A stretch of DNA of 64,000 bases, from positions 34,651,424 to 34,715,423 of the forward strand of contig JAKSZT010054304.1 in the NCBI GenBank assembly GCA_026826555.1, given 5' to 3'. The position numbers were made by a program, and so were the translations under genes. Of this stretch, positions 44,993-57,184 are shown piece after piece. Below the pieces are notes generated by a model. That model saw only the letters and a program-made list of their open reading frames with translations, was not told the origin of the DNA and ran no database searches. Source of the DNA: Tolypeutes matacus. Its lineage: Eukaryota; Chordata; Mammalia; Cingulata; Chlamyphoridae. Each line of letters starts with the position of its first letter. Position 1 is the first letter of the stretch.

Positions 44993-46969
44993 CAAGGTAG
45001 TTACTGATTTCTTTTGAAATTTTCTCCTTGACCTACTGTTTGTCTGAGAGTAAGTTGTTTAACTTCCATATCCTTTTGCCTAATCTGGTTCTCTTGCTCT
45101 TACTGATTTCCAGCTTCATTCCATTGTGGTCAGAGAAATTACTTTGTATAATTTCAATCTTTCTGAATTAATTGAGAGTTGTTCTGTGGCCTAGCATGTG
45201 GTCTATCTTGGAGAATGACCCATGTGCGCTCGAGAAGAATGTATATTCCACTGTATTTGGGTGTAGTGTTCTGTATATAGCCATTAGGTCCAGATCCTCT
45301 AATACATTATTCAAAGTTTTTGTTTCTTTATTGATTCTCTGTGGAGATGTTCTGTCTAATGGTGATAACAGTGCATTAAAGTCCCCCACTATAATTGTAG
45401 AGGCATCTATTTCTCCACTTAGTTTTTCCACTGTTTGCCTCCTGCATTTTGAGGTACCCTAGTTGGGTGCATAAATGTTTATGATTGTTCTCTCTTCTTG
45501 AAAGATTATCCCTTTTATTAATATATAGTGTTCATCTTTGTCTCTTACAATAATTTTGCATTTAAAGTCTATTTTGTCCGATATTAGTATAGCTACTCCT
45601 GGCCTTTTTTGTTATTGTTTGCTTGTAAAATTATTTTCTAACCATTCACTTTCAGTCTCCTTGCATCCCTCGGTCTAAGGTGGGTTTCTTGTAGATAGCA
45701 TATAGATGGGTCATATTTCCTTATCCATTCTGCCAATCTGTGTCTCTTGACTCATGAGTTTAATCCGTTAACATTCAATGTTATTACTGTCAAGGAATTA
45801 CTTACCTTAGCCATATTTTCTTTGGGTTTAAGTATATCATATGTTGTTTTTATTTCTCTTTTTGTCTTTTTAGTTGTTCTTACACTCTCCTCCAACTCTT
45901 TCTCTCCTTTTTTTCCTTTCGACCTGCAGAACTCCCTTTAGTATTTCTTGAAGTGCAGGTTTCTTATTGACATACTCTTTTAATTTCTGTTTATCTGTGA
46001 ATATTTTGAACTCTCCCTCATTTTTGAATGCCAGCTTTGCTGGATAGAGAATTCTTGGCTGGAAGTTTTTTTCTTTTAGCACCTGAACTATGTCATACCA
46101 CTGCCTTCTTGCCTCCATGGTTTCAGATGAGAAATCAGCATTTAATCTTATTAAACTTCCCTTGTATGTGATGATTCTCTTTTCTCTTGCTGCTTTCAGT
46201 ATTCTCTCTTTATCTTGAGGTTTGGACAATTTGACAAGTATATGTCTTGGAGTAGGCCTGTTGGGCTTTATACTGCACTTCCTGGACATGTCCGTCCATC
46301 TCTTTCAATATGGTTTTCAGCCATTATTTCCTCCAACACTTCTTCTATCCCCTTTCCCTTCTTTTCTCCGTCTGGGATGCCTATAACACATATGTTTGTG
46401 TGTTTCATCTTTTCGTTCAAATCCCTAAGTGCCTGCTGGATTTTTTCTATCTTTTTATCTATCTGTTCTATCTGTTTGATTTCATATGTACTATCTTCCA
46501 TATCACTAATTCTTTCCTCTGCTTGTTCAAATCTGCTGTTATTTGCTTCCAGTGTATTTTTGATTTCTTGGATTGTGCCATTCATCACCATCATATCTGT
46601 TATCTTTTTATGTATATTTACAATTTCTTCAGTATGTTCTCCCAGTGTCTTCTTAATATCCTTAATCTTTTTACTTCATTAGCTTGATTCATGATATTTG
46701 TTTGGACATCTCTGATTAGTTGTTCCCTGTTCTGCATCTCCTCCTGGTTTTTACTTTGTTCATTGGACTGGGTCATGTCTTCCTGTTTCTTAGCATGGTT
46801 TGTAATTTTTCATTGCTGTCTAGGCATCTGTTTATTTTTATGGATTTATTCAGTTGATTAGCTTCTCTTCTACTCTATGGTTTTATTTTGTTGTTTTTGA
46901 GTGCAGTAAGGTTTCACTTTGACACTTCAAGCCTCTTTTTCTATTTCCTTGCCCTTGTCTATGTTCCCT

Positions 46970-47535
46970 TGAAAAGAAAGTTAGTACCAGAGAAATAGGA
47001 AGAGATAGGAAGAGAAAAAGAGTAATAGTTGCAATACTAGTAAAAGGTAGGAGAAGGACCATCCCAGGTCTACAAAATTGAATAATTAACCTGAGTAAGA
47101 GGTATAGAGGAATAAGATTAGAAAAGTGGAATAGAAATAATGAAACAAAAAAACAATAGAGAAAAGTATAGAATGACTTGAAAGACTGGAATAATGAGAA
47201 GAGGGGAAAAGAGAAAATAAGAGAGAGAAAGAAAGAAAGTAAAAAAAGAAAGAAAACAGAGAAAGTAGGAGAGAGAGAGAAATGAGAACAAGAAAAATTG
47301 AAGACCAAGCAAAAAGAGGTGGAATGAAAGAACAAGAGAAAACAGAAAATATAAAGATGAAGGAGAGAAAAGATATAGCATAGGTAGAGAAAGAAAACAA
47401 AAGAAAAAAGAGAAAAAACAAACAGAGAAACAAAGAACAGGGAAACACAACAATAAGAAAACAAGACAGTTGCTACTCATTGGAAAAAAAACAAGACAAA
47501 AGCCAAAAAAAAAAAAAAAAAAAAAAAAAAGATCA
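46970..47535 (+). repeat. Purine-rich tract in a LINE-1 5' UTR
   Basis: About 560 bases that are nearly all A and G on the + strand (GAAA, GAGA and AAAG words), ending in a run of about 27 A. Long - strand frames through it encode Phe/Ser/Leu-rich strings, which is a composition effect and not a gene. Confidence 0.8.
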
Positions 47536-47799
47536 CAAAGCAAAGATAAACATGGAAAAACAATCTCTCTCTTAGACCCCTAGGGATCTTCTCAGGCTGC
47601 TGTTATTCACTAATCAATCACCCTGCAGCCTGTCCTTTGCAGGTTTTAAGCCAGATTTTAAATGAGTAAAATAAGAAAAATAAAAAAAGGAATTTTTTTT
47701 TTTAAATGAGAGATCCAAAAAAAGCGAATACAAAGAGAATGTCAATATATCCCCTGTCCTAGAGTTTCAGCTGGTTGCCTGATAGTCCTGTATCACTTC

Positions 47800-47882
47800 T
47801 CAGAGAGGAGCTGGGGATCAAACCAGGGACATTGTATATGGTAGGCAGGGATTCTTCCACTAAGCTAATCTATCTTCTAGGT
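47800..47882 (-). repeat. Degraded DAS-like SINE
   Basis: GGAGCTGGGGATCAAACCAG, GGTAGGCAGGGATTCTTCCA and CTAAGCTAATCTATC keep the SINE order without a clear tail. Confidence 0.5.
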
Positions 47883-50347
47883 TAGAGAGCCATTCAGAAG
47901 GCTAACCACCTCTTCTCTCTCAGGCAGGTTAGATTCCCTGCAGTCCTGCTGCTTAGTCTTTTATCTCTGCCTCTTTTTTGATTTAATTCCTCTCTTTACC
48001 TAGGCTGCTGGGCATGGCAACCTGCCTGAGGTGATCCCCCTACCTTATCCCTGTGCGGCCCTTCTGACATGCAAGGGGGGGCTTGGCTGGGTATATTAAC
48101 CACAAAGAAACCACTCTCCACCCTTCCAGACCCTTCCTTCTCCCAGGGAGGTTGCAGTCATACTCTATTTGGGAGAGGGAGCCTGCGGCTCAACCTAGGC
48201 TCTTTGTCCTGAGGGTGGGGTATATGTGCCACTTCCAGCCACAGGGTCAAGAAATCAAGACTTTTCTTCAGCTTCCTTATCTTTCCAGTACCCTCCTAGA
48301 TGACCCAGAGCACCCTCCTGCTCTATATGTATCTAAAGGAGCTGGCAAGGGAGGAAGAAGTCTGTTATCCTCTCAGTCATACAATTTGCCAAGAATTTTA
48401 CCTTCACTCAATATCTTGAGGGTAGGGTAGGGGAGCCCTTCCTGGCAGCTGGGAGGATCAATAACTCACAGTTTGCTGTTTCAGCCCCTTCCTCTCTGTC
48501 CCTGACTCTCCTGGGAGTTGTGGAGCAGTGTCCTGGTCTGCTGTACCCCAAAGCAGGTTAACAAGACAGTCTTTGGCTCCCTCTCAGTTGTTTTAGTGAG
48601 AATTTAGCTTTATCTGCCTACTGTGTCAGCCATGTTCCTACAATTCCCTCATTCTTCCTTTTCAATGTAAGCATTGAGAGGTATAAATTTCCCTCTCAGC
48701 ACTACCTTTTCTGTATCCCATAGGCTTTGATATGCTGTGTTCTTGTTTTCATTCATCTCAAGACATTACAGATTTCTCTTGCAATTTCTTCTTTAAACCA
48801 CTAATTATTTAAGAGTGTGTTGTTTAATTTCCATATATTTCTGAATTTCCCCTTTTTCTGTCCATTATTGATTTTCAGCTTCATTGCATTATGGTCAGAG
48901 GAAATGCTTTTATAATTACATTATTTAAAAAAATTTTTAAGACCTGTCTTGTGACCCAACATATGGTCTATCCTCTAGAGGATCCATGAGCGCTTGAAAA
49001 GAATGTATATACTGCTGTTTTGAGTGCAATGCTCTATAGATGTCTGTTAGGTCTAGTTCATTTATCATATTATTCAAGATCTCTGTTTCTTTATTTATCC
49101 TCTGTCCAGATGTTCTATCCAATGCTGAGAGTGGTATATTGCAGTTTCCAGCTCTTACTGCAGAGACATCTATTTCTCCCTTCAGTTTCATGTATCTTGA
49201 GGCACCCAAGTTAGGTACATAAATATTTATCACAGTTATTTCTTCTTGGTAAATTGCCCCTTTTATTAAAATGTAATGACTTTCTTCATTTCTTAAGACA
49301 GTTTTGCATTTAAAATCTATTTTTCCCATATTAATATTGCTACTTCAGATCTTCTTTGATTTCTATTTGCATGATATATCTTTTTCCAGCCTTTCACTTT
49401 CAACCTGATTGTGTCCTTACATCTGAGGTGAGTCTCTTGTAGCAGCATATAGATGGCTCATATATTTTTTTTAATCCAGTCTGTCAGTCTGTCTTTTGAT
49501 TGGGGAATTAAATCCATTAATGTTCAGTGTTATTACTGTAAAGGTATTACTTACTTCATCCATTTTCTCCTTTGGCTGTCCATTGTCATAGCTTACTATT
49601 ATTATCTGTCTTTCTACTCTTTAAATTAGAGTATTCTTCATTTCTTCCCTCTTCTCCAAGTCTCTCACCCTTGTTTATTCCTTTCAGGCTGTAGCACTAC
49701 CTTTAGTATCTCTTATAAATTTGGTCTTTTGATAACATCCTCTATCAGTTTTTGTTCTTGTATGAAAACTTTACACTCACCCTTATTTTTGAAGGACAGT
49801 TTTGTCAGATAAAGAATTCTTTCCTGGCAGTTTTCCTCTTTCAGTACCTTAAATACATAATACCACTTTCTTGTCAGCTCCATGGTTTCTTATGAGAAGT
49901 CAGCACTTAATCTTATTGAAATTTCCTTGTATGTGATGCATTGCTTTTCTCTTGCTGCTTTCAGAATTCTCTCTTTATCTCTGGTATTTGTCATTCTGAA
50001 TAGTAGGTGTCCCTACATAGGCCTTTTTGGATTTATTCTGTTTGGGTTGTGTTGTCCTTCTTGGATATTGATATTTATGTCTTTGATAAGTGATGGGAAA
50101 TTTTCAGTCATTATTCCTTCAAATATTCCTTCTGCCCCCTTTCCATTATCTTCTCCTTCTGGGACATTGATAACATGTATGTTTGTGTGTTTTGCATTGT
50201 AATTCATTTCCCTGAATCCATGTTCCATTCTTTCCATTCTTTTCTCTCTCTGTTCTCCTGTCTTTTCAAGTTCAGTTGCTTGCTCCTCCAATTCACGAAT
50301 TCTGTCTTCCATCAATTCAAATCTGCTGTTATATGCCTTTAGTGATT

Positions 50348-50520
50348 TTTTTTTTTTTGAGGTACCAGTGCTGGGGATTGAACCAGGGACCTTGTATGTG
50401 GGAAGCTGGCACTCAGCCATTTGTTGCTCACCTTTTTGTTTTTGGAGACATCAGAAACTGAACTTGGGACCTCCCATGTGGGAAGCAGGTACTCAATCAC
50501 TTGAGCCACATCTGTTCCCT
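50348..50520 (-). mobile_element. Dimeric DAS SINE (A-B type), copy 1
   Basis: Unit A about 50348-50430 (GGTACCAGTGCTGGGGATTG ... CACTCAGCCATTTG). Unit B about 50437-50520 (GGGACCTCCCATGTGGGAAG ... TTGAGCCACATCTGTTCCC). It sits in L1 ORF1 sequence. The same A-B arrangement recurs at 54562 and 56767. Confidence 0.8.
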
Positions 50521-53263
50521 CTCATGTATTTTTAATCTCATCCATTGTGTCTTTCATTCCCATAAGCTCTGTTACATTTCTTTGCAGGTTTTAAAATTTT
50601 TCTTTATGCTCACCCAATGTCTTTTTAATACCCTTTATCTCTTTCGTCATATTTTCCTTCAACTCTTAAATTGATATAGGAGATTTGTTTGATTATCATT
50701 AATTAGTTGTCTTAAATCTTGTGTCTTATCATGATTTTTGGTGTGCTTCTTTGGCTGGACCATATCTTCCTGTTTCTTAGGATGGCTTGTAATTTTTGGC
50801 TGATGTCTAGGCATCTGAATATGTTGGTGAATTTACTCCAATTTTTAATTCCTCTCTCTTGCCTATTGGTTTTGTTTCAAGACTTTTCTTTGATTTTTGC
50901 TTCAACTTATTCCAAGTTTTAAAATGCCCAGCTTAAGTTATCAAAATGGGACCTGGAACTCATTAATGGGGCATAGATTCACTCCAATCAGGATGGGTTT
51001 GAGAGACTCCGATAAGCAGCTTTTCTTCTAGCAGTTTCCAAGCCAGCCAGCAGATGGCACTCCTTGGTGACTCTTTCCATAGGTGTTGCTTTCAGCTTCC
51101 ACTTGCTGGTGATTCTGGTTTGGCCAGAGTGGAGATTCAAAGAGGGCTCTGCTGGCCAAATACTGAGGAGAAACCACTCTTTACCCTCTACCATACCCTC
51201 CATTTTCCCAGGGAGGAAGGCATCTGTTCCCCTCATAATTGGTTACAGTGAGCCATGGGTTTTATCCAGGCTGTTTGTGTTGATGGTGGAGGAAGGGTGC
51301 CATTTCAACCATGGGAGTTAGTAACTTATGATTTTATTTCAGCTTCTTTGTCTCTCCTGGAGGATGTGCAGCACTTCCCTGGTCTGCAGAGCTCCAAAGC
51401 AGCTCCCTCAGACAGATTTTAGCTCTTCCTCTGTTGTTTTTGTGTGAGTGTCAAGTCCTGCCTACCCACTCCAATGCCACCATCTTCCTGGAAGTGATCT
51501 GATATTGACATCTTAATGATAGGTAGTCTTCCAATGCATAAACACAGAATGCCCTTCCATTTATTTAGATCTTGTTTGATTTCTTTTAGCAAAGTTCTGT
51601 AGTTTTCCATGTACAAATCCTTTACATCATTGGTTAGATTTATTCCTAGATATTTGATTTTTTTAGTTCCTGTTGTATATTGAATGTTTTTTTTCAATTT
51701 TTTTTTTCTCTCAACTGTTCATTGCTAGTGTATAGAAATACTCCTGATTTTTGGGTATTGATATTACACACCACCATTTTGATAAACTCATTTATTAGCT
51801 TTAGAAGTTTACTGGTGGATTTTTCAGGATTTTCTGTATTTAGGATCATGTCATTTGCAAAAACACAAAGTTTCACTTCTTCCTTTCCAATTTGGATGCT
51901 TTTTATTTCTTTTTCTTACCTAATTGCTCTAGTTAGAATTTCCAGTACAATGTTGACTAACAGTGGTTACAGTGGGTATCTTTGTATTGTTCCTAATCTT
52001 AGAGGTAAAACTTTAAGTCTTTCACCATTAAGTATGTTGTTAACTGTGGGTTTTTCCTATATGCCCTTCATTGTGTTGAAGAAGTTTCCTTCTATTACTA
52101 GTGTTCTAAGTCTTTTTTATCAATTTTGTTCACCTGATTAGATGTTCTATCCATTATTGAAAGTAGTATATTAAAGTCTCCTAGCATTAATATAGAACTG
52201 TCAGTTTCTCGCTTAAATCTGTAAGTTTTTGCTTCATTTATTTTGGGGCTCTGCTCTTAGGTGCGTATGTATTTATAATTGTTGCATCCTCTTCTTGAAT
52301 TGACCCTTTTATCATTATATAATGACCATCTTTCCCCTCATAACTTTTTTTTTTTAGTTTAAGTCTATTTTATCTGTTATTAGTATAGCTACCCCAGCTC
52401 TCTTTTTGTCACTACTTGCATGTTATATATTTTTCCATCCTTTCACTTTCAATCTTGTCATATCTTTGAATTTAAGGTAAGTTTCTTGAAGACAGTACAT
52501 GGGTGGGTCATGCTTATTTATCCATTCTGCCTGTCTCTGCCTTTTGACTAGATTACTTAATCCAATTATTTTTAAAGTCACTACTGATAATTCAGGACTG
52601 CCATTTTGCTATAGCCTTTGTAAATCTTATAAATCTTTTGTTCCTCAATTCTTCTGTTAATGCCAACTTTCATATTTATTTGATTTCTTTCTATTGTGCC
52701 ATATTTAGTTCCTTCTCATTTCTATCTACAGATATTTTTCATTTATTTTTATTGTGCTTACCATGGCATTAAAATTTAACATCCTAAATATCTACCAATC
52801 ATATTTGATTTGATGCCAACTTGACTTCAATAACATGCACATACACTCTTCCTAAACTCCTCTGGTCCCACCATTTTTTGTACTTGTTATAAATTATATC
52901 TTTTTGCATTGTCTGTCCAAAGCCATAGAATTATCATTATTTTATGCATTTATAATTTAGCACCTATAGGAAGTAAGAAGTGGATTTATAGATCAAAAAT
53001 TACAATACAATAATACTGGCATTTATAATTACCCAAATGGTAATGGTTACCTTTACTGAAGGTTTTTATTTCTTTATGTTGCTTTGAATTACTGTCTAGT
53101 ATGTTTTCCTTTCAGTCTGAAGAACTGTCTTTAGCAGGTCTAGTGGTGGTGAACTTCTTCAGCTTTTGTTTATCTGGGAATGTCATAATCTCTCTCATTG
53201 TTGAAAGAATGTCTCACTGGATATAAAATCACTTGTTGGCAGTTGTTTCCTTTTAGCATTTGT

Positions 53264-53731
53264 AGTAAAAGGAGACTGTATGTACCCCCAGAAAATCAGA
53301 ATCTTAAAGCTGATCCATTCCTGTGAGTGTGAACCTATTGTGAGTGGAACTTCTTGATTAGGTTACTTCAATTAAGGTGTGGCTCAGGGTAGGTCTTAAT
53401 CTTCTTACTGGAGTCCTTTATAAACAGAATGGATACATCCTGTTTATAAAGGACAGAGAGACAGAGATAGAGTCACTGAAACAGGAAGCTGAAGGCAAGG
53501 AAGCCCAAAGGAGAAGGGAGAGACCAGGATACACCACTTTGTGCCTTGCCATGTGACAGAAGAGTCCAGGATTTCCATAGCTGGTCTTCACGGAGAAAGT
53601 ATCTCCTGATGACGCCCTGATTTGGACATTTTTCTCAGCCCTATAACTGTAAGCTTGTAAGCTAATAAACACTCATTGTTTAAAGCCAACCCATTTCACA
53701 GTATCTGCATTTCAGCAACCTAGCAAACTAA
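53264..53731 (+). mobile_element. MaLR-like solo LTR, copy c, inside L1 ORF1
   Basis: GACTGTATGTACCCCCAGAA, AATTAAGGTGTGGCTCAGGG, CTTGCCATGTGACAGAAGAG, GATGACGCCCTGATTTGGAC and TTTAAAGCCAACCCATTTC. The L1 ORF1 sequence resumes right after it with ACTCACTGCCTTC. Confidence 0.8.
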
Positions 53732-54561
53732 AACAGAATTTTAAGTATCAACTCACTGCCTTCTTTCTTCCATAGTTTCTGATGAGAAATTGGCACTTAA
53801 TCTAATTGGAACTCCCTTGAACATAACATGTTACTGTTCTCTTGCAGCTTCCAGAATTCTCTCCTTGTCTTGTGCATTCAATTGTTTGATCAGTATGTGA
53901 TAAGGTGTTTGTTTTTTCAAGTTTATCTTGTTTGGTGTTCTCTGGACTTCTTGGATGTGTGTATTCACATTATTGCTAAGTTTGGGGAAATTTTCTGTTA
54001 TTTTGTTTTTTTGAATATTCCTTCTGTCTCTTTCTCTCTTTCTTTTCCTTCTTAGACTTCCCTAACATGTATATTGGTATACTTCATTATGTCTCAGAGG
54101 TCTCTTAGGCTATTTTCACTTTTTATAATTCTTTTTCCTTTCTGCTCCTCAGTCTGACTCAATTCCATTGCCTTTCCTTTGAGTTTGCTGATTCTTTCCT
54201 CTGCCAGCTACAATCTGCTGTTGAAACTCTTCTAGAAATTTTTCATTCTGGTTATTGTGGTCTTCAAGTCTGGTAGTTCTGTTTGGTTATTTAAAAATTT
54301 TTTAAAATATTTTTACCATGATTCTCATATTGCTCATTCATTGTTTTCCTGATATCCTTCAGTTCTTTCTCAGTATTTTCCTTAATCTCCTTGAGTATAT
54401 TGAAGATCATTTTTTAAAAGTCTTTGTCTGGTATATCCACAATCTGGTCTTCTTTGTGGATTTTTTCTGGATTTTTATCCTTTTCCTGTGGCTGGGCCAT
54501 CATTTCTTGTTTTTTGTTTGTCTTGTAATCTTTTGCTATAAATGGTACATTTTTATTTTAA

Positions 54562-54778
54562 AATTTTATTTATTTATTTGTGAGGTACCGGGGCCTGGGG
54601 ATTGAACCCAGGATCTCATTTGTGGAAAGCTGGTGCTCAACCATTGAGCCACATCGGCAACCCTGAGTTGGTTTCCTAGTTTGTTTTACTTTTTTTTTTT
54701 TTTTCTAGGAGGCACTGGGAACCAAATCTGGGACCTCCCATGTGGGAAGCAAGCACTCACATCTATTTCCCATGCACG
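54562..54778 (-). mobile_element. Dimeric DAS SINE (A-B type), copy 2
   Basis: Unit A: GAGGTACCGGGGCCTGGGG to TTGAGCCACATCGGCAACCC, followed by a TGAGTTGGTTTCCTAGTTTG linker. Unit B: T run, AGGAGGCACTGGGAACCAAA, CCCATGTGGGAAGCAAGCAC. Left GGTACATTTTTATTTT and right GGAACATTTTCATATTTT may be a decayed target duplication. Confidence 0.8.
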
Positions 54779-56084
54779 GAACATTTTCATATTTTAAAAT
54801 GTTAACTCTGGGATTTATTCCCTAAAATTTCTGTTTCTTGAGTTAGTCATCAACTGGTCATATGACAGAAATTTTCTTGAGTGTCAGTCCTCCTGTCAGG
54901 AAGGCCTGCCCAAGGTGAATGCCAAGTACAAGGTCAACTCTGTCTTTCTGAGCCTGTGTCTTGTCCCAGACTTGTGCTTGCTAGTGCCCTTAGGAGATAC
55001 CCCATGTAGAGGAGTTTGAATTCCCCCTTTACTTACCAGGAGCCAGATCTTCTTTCTCTATCAAGTGTTCCACTGCCAGACTTAAAGTCTAAAGAGACCT
55101 TTGCCCTAGCTCAAGTTTTTCTTATACTGCATTTGTTGCCTGAAACGACTGTTGCTAGGAAGGCAAATTCTTGAAGGAGAGGCACCCTGAAAAGGAGTTT
55201 CCCAAGTAAGTCTTTCCCAGCTGGAACAAAGCCAGGGACCCATAAAGGTAGTGCAGTGCCCAGCTACTCCAAACTGCCCTGGAGAGGGGATGAGGGAGGG
55301 GCTGGAAGGGTGCCATGAGCTTCTTATGTGCTGCCCAAAGTTGTGCTTTCATGAGGGCTGTATTTCAGCAAATACAACCCTTCAACAGTCCTCCATAGCT
55401 CTGAGGAAGTGAACTGTCTTTAAGTCTTCTCTGCCATCTTTGTCTGGGGTGGGTTAGAACAATGACAACATTCATAGCTAGGCTCACAGTGATCCAAAGT
55501 AGCTAATCAAAAACAGTGATCAGCAATTGGTCTTTGTACACCCTGGCTCTTGGGGAAGTGGGTTTTCATGTCTCTTTCTAGCACCAGCAAACTACACCAG
55601 GGGCCAGATTTCACTGTAGTCTGTCACAACAATGGGGGATGGGTACACATAACCACTGCTCAGAGAGATCGATTTACTGTTATTTACTGTAATTTACCAT
55701 CCTCTTCCTCCTGCTTTTCCATGGATGTTGTTCAGTGTTCTTCTGGACTCTTGAGTTTTGAAATAGTTAATTCAGACATTTCTTGCCTGTTTAATAGTTT
55801 TTCAGGTACCGAAAAACAGATTCCTGGAGCATCCTACTTTGCCATCTTCCCCAAATCCAATAAAAATTGAGTTTTAAAATATTAACTAGAATATTTTTTT
55901 TTACTTTTATTCTGTAGACAATACATACCTCTTTCCCTTTATTAATAAAAAAAGCCTCTTTAGAATTTTCCCGAGATTCTACTGACTATTGAGGCTTAAC
56001 ACCTCTCCAGGTATATGTTAGCAGTAATCAAGTATTTGTGGGTAATAGAAGTGTTAAAAATAAGAAAAAATAACATCATTGGAG

Positions 56085-56260
56085 AAAATACTACATTTGG
56101 AGTTTAAAAACTTGCATTCTGCTCCTGTGTTTTATTTATCAATGGTGTGAGATTGGTTATGCCATGTAATTTCTAAGAGCCTCAATTTCCCCATTTCCAA
56201 AATGAGGGGTTAGATTAAATAGTATCTAAGGTTCTTTTAAGAGTACCCGTTCTGTGATTT
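56085..56260 (+). repeat. MIR relic
   Basis: GCCTCAATTTCCCCATTTCC and AAATGAGGGGTTAGATTAAA are clear MIR words. Confidence 0.8.
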
Positions 56261-56344
56261 TATTTTTTCCGTAGCTAATATTTGTTCAATTGAAGAAAAT
56301 CAGGTTGTTTTAAGTTGGATGCTAATTTGCCTGTTGTATTTGTG

Positions 56345-56610
56345 AGAAATGGTCAAGAGTATGTCACTGGAATCAGACAGCTTGGGTTTGAATCTGGTCT
56401 CTGTTATTTACTAGCTATTTAATTTTGGGTCCAGTTACTTAATCTTTCTGTTCCTTAATTTCCTTACTTGCAAAACCAGGATAATAATAAGATGTATGTC
56501 TCACATAATAGTTAGAGTATTAACTGAGTCAATATAAGCAAAGACATAGAACAAAGCCTGGAATATAGTTGCATTCCATAAGTATTACTATTTATTGTTA
56601 TTATTTAATG
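56345..56610 (+). repeat. MIR relic, nearly full length
   Basis: GGAATCAGACAGCTTGGGTT, GTCCAGTTACTTAATCTTTC, CCAGGATAATAATAAGATG and GCATTCCATAAGTATTACTA follow the whole MIR consensus order. Confidence 0.88.
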
Positions 56611-56766
56611 CTTATCAATTAGAGTTCAATGCAGGATCCAGGAACCACACTAGAAAACATATTCTTAAATTTAATCCATTCCTGTGGGTGTGAACCCATT
56701 GTAAGTAGAGCCTTTTGATGAGGTACCTCAGTTGAGGTATGGCTCCCCTCCATCAGAATGGGTCTT

Positions 56767-56974
56767 TTTTTTTTTTTTTTTTTTTTTAAGTACTGGGACT
56801 GGGGATTGAACTCTGGACCTTGTATGTGGGAAGCCAGTGCTCAACCACTGAGCCACATTGGCTCCCTGAGTTTATTTTGTTTTTGTTTTTGTTTTTAGGA
56901 GGCACTCAGTACCGAACCCAGGATCTCCCATGTGGGAAACAGGCGCTCAACCACGTGAGCCACATCTGCTCCCA
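56767..56974 (-). mobile_element. Dimeric DAS SINE (A-B type), copy 3
   Basis: Unit A (GGGACTGGGGATTGAACTCT to TGAGCCACATTGGCTCCC), linker TGAGTTTATTTTG, unit B (AGGAGGCACTCAGTACCGAA to TGAGCCACATCTGCTCCC). ATCAGAATGGGTCTT at 56752-56766 and ATCAGGATGAGTCTT at 56975-56989 form a 15-bp target duplication with two mismatches around the pair, so the dimer entered as one unit. Confidence 0.88.
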
Positions 56975-57030
56975 ATCAGGATGAGTCTTAATGCTATTAC
57001 TGGAGTCCTTTATAAGAGAATGAAATTCAG

Positions 57031-57121
<91 letters not shown>

Positions 57122-57131
57122 NNNNNNNNNN

Positions 57132-57178
<47 letters not shown>
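57031..57178. repeat. (CA)n(GA)n compound microsatellite
   Basis: ACAC units run to about 57073, then GAGA units to about 57178, interrupted by unknown bases. It lies inside LTR copy d at the site where the other LTR copies have a short GACAGAGAGA purine block. Confidence 0.95.
57122..57131. other. Assembly gap (10 N)
   Basis: Ten unknown bases in the middle of the GA repeat. The round number and position indicate an unresolved repeat and not a true length. Confidence 0.98.

Positions 57179-57184
<6 letters not shown>

Larger units (their letters stand above)
43093..51502 (-). repeat. Block of younger LINE-1 sequence inserted in the outer L1
   Basis: TATTGACAT occurs at both edges (43084-43092 and 51503-51511), so the 8.4-kb block behaves as an insertion into the outer L1. 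From the left: L1 3' UTR and ORF2 C-terminal part (43093-44880); a SINE; then ORF2 endonuclease end, ORF1 and 5' UTR of one L1 (44993-48640); then again ORF2 endonuclease, ORF1 and 5' UTR of another L1 (48645-51480). About 2.4 kb of ORF2 is missing at the SINE. The simplest reading is one L1 inserted in another, followed by a deletion. All frames are broken. Confidence 0.75.
51503..55850 (-). repeat. LINE-1 (outer, old), remainder
   Basis: Resumes the ORF2 RT region of the L1 that broke off at 43092 (TCATGTCATTTGCAAA is the FADD region). It jumps near 52130 to the endonuclease part, then shows ORF1 (about 53100-54530, interrupted by an LTR) and a 5' UTR of about 1.2 kb ending near GCCATCTTCCCCAAATCC at 55840. 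All coding frames are broken. Confidence 0.85.

Noticed and set aside
46883..47543. Long - strand Phe/Ser/Leu-rich frames resembling a membrane protein
   Set aside because: Produced by the homopyrimidine strand of the purine-rich tract.
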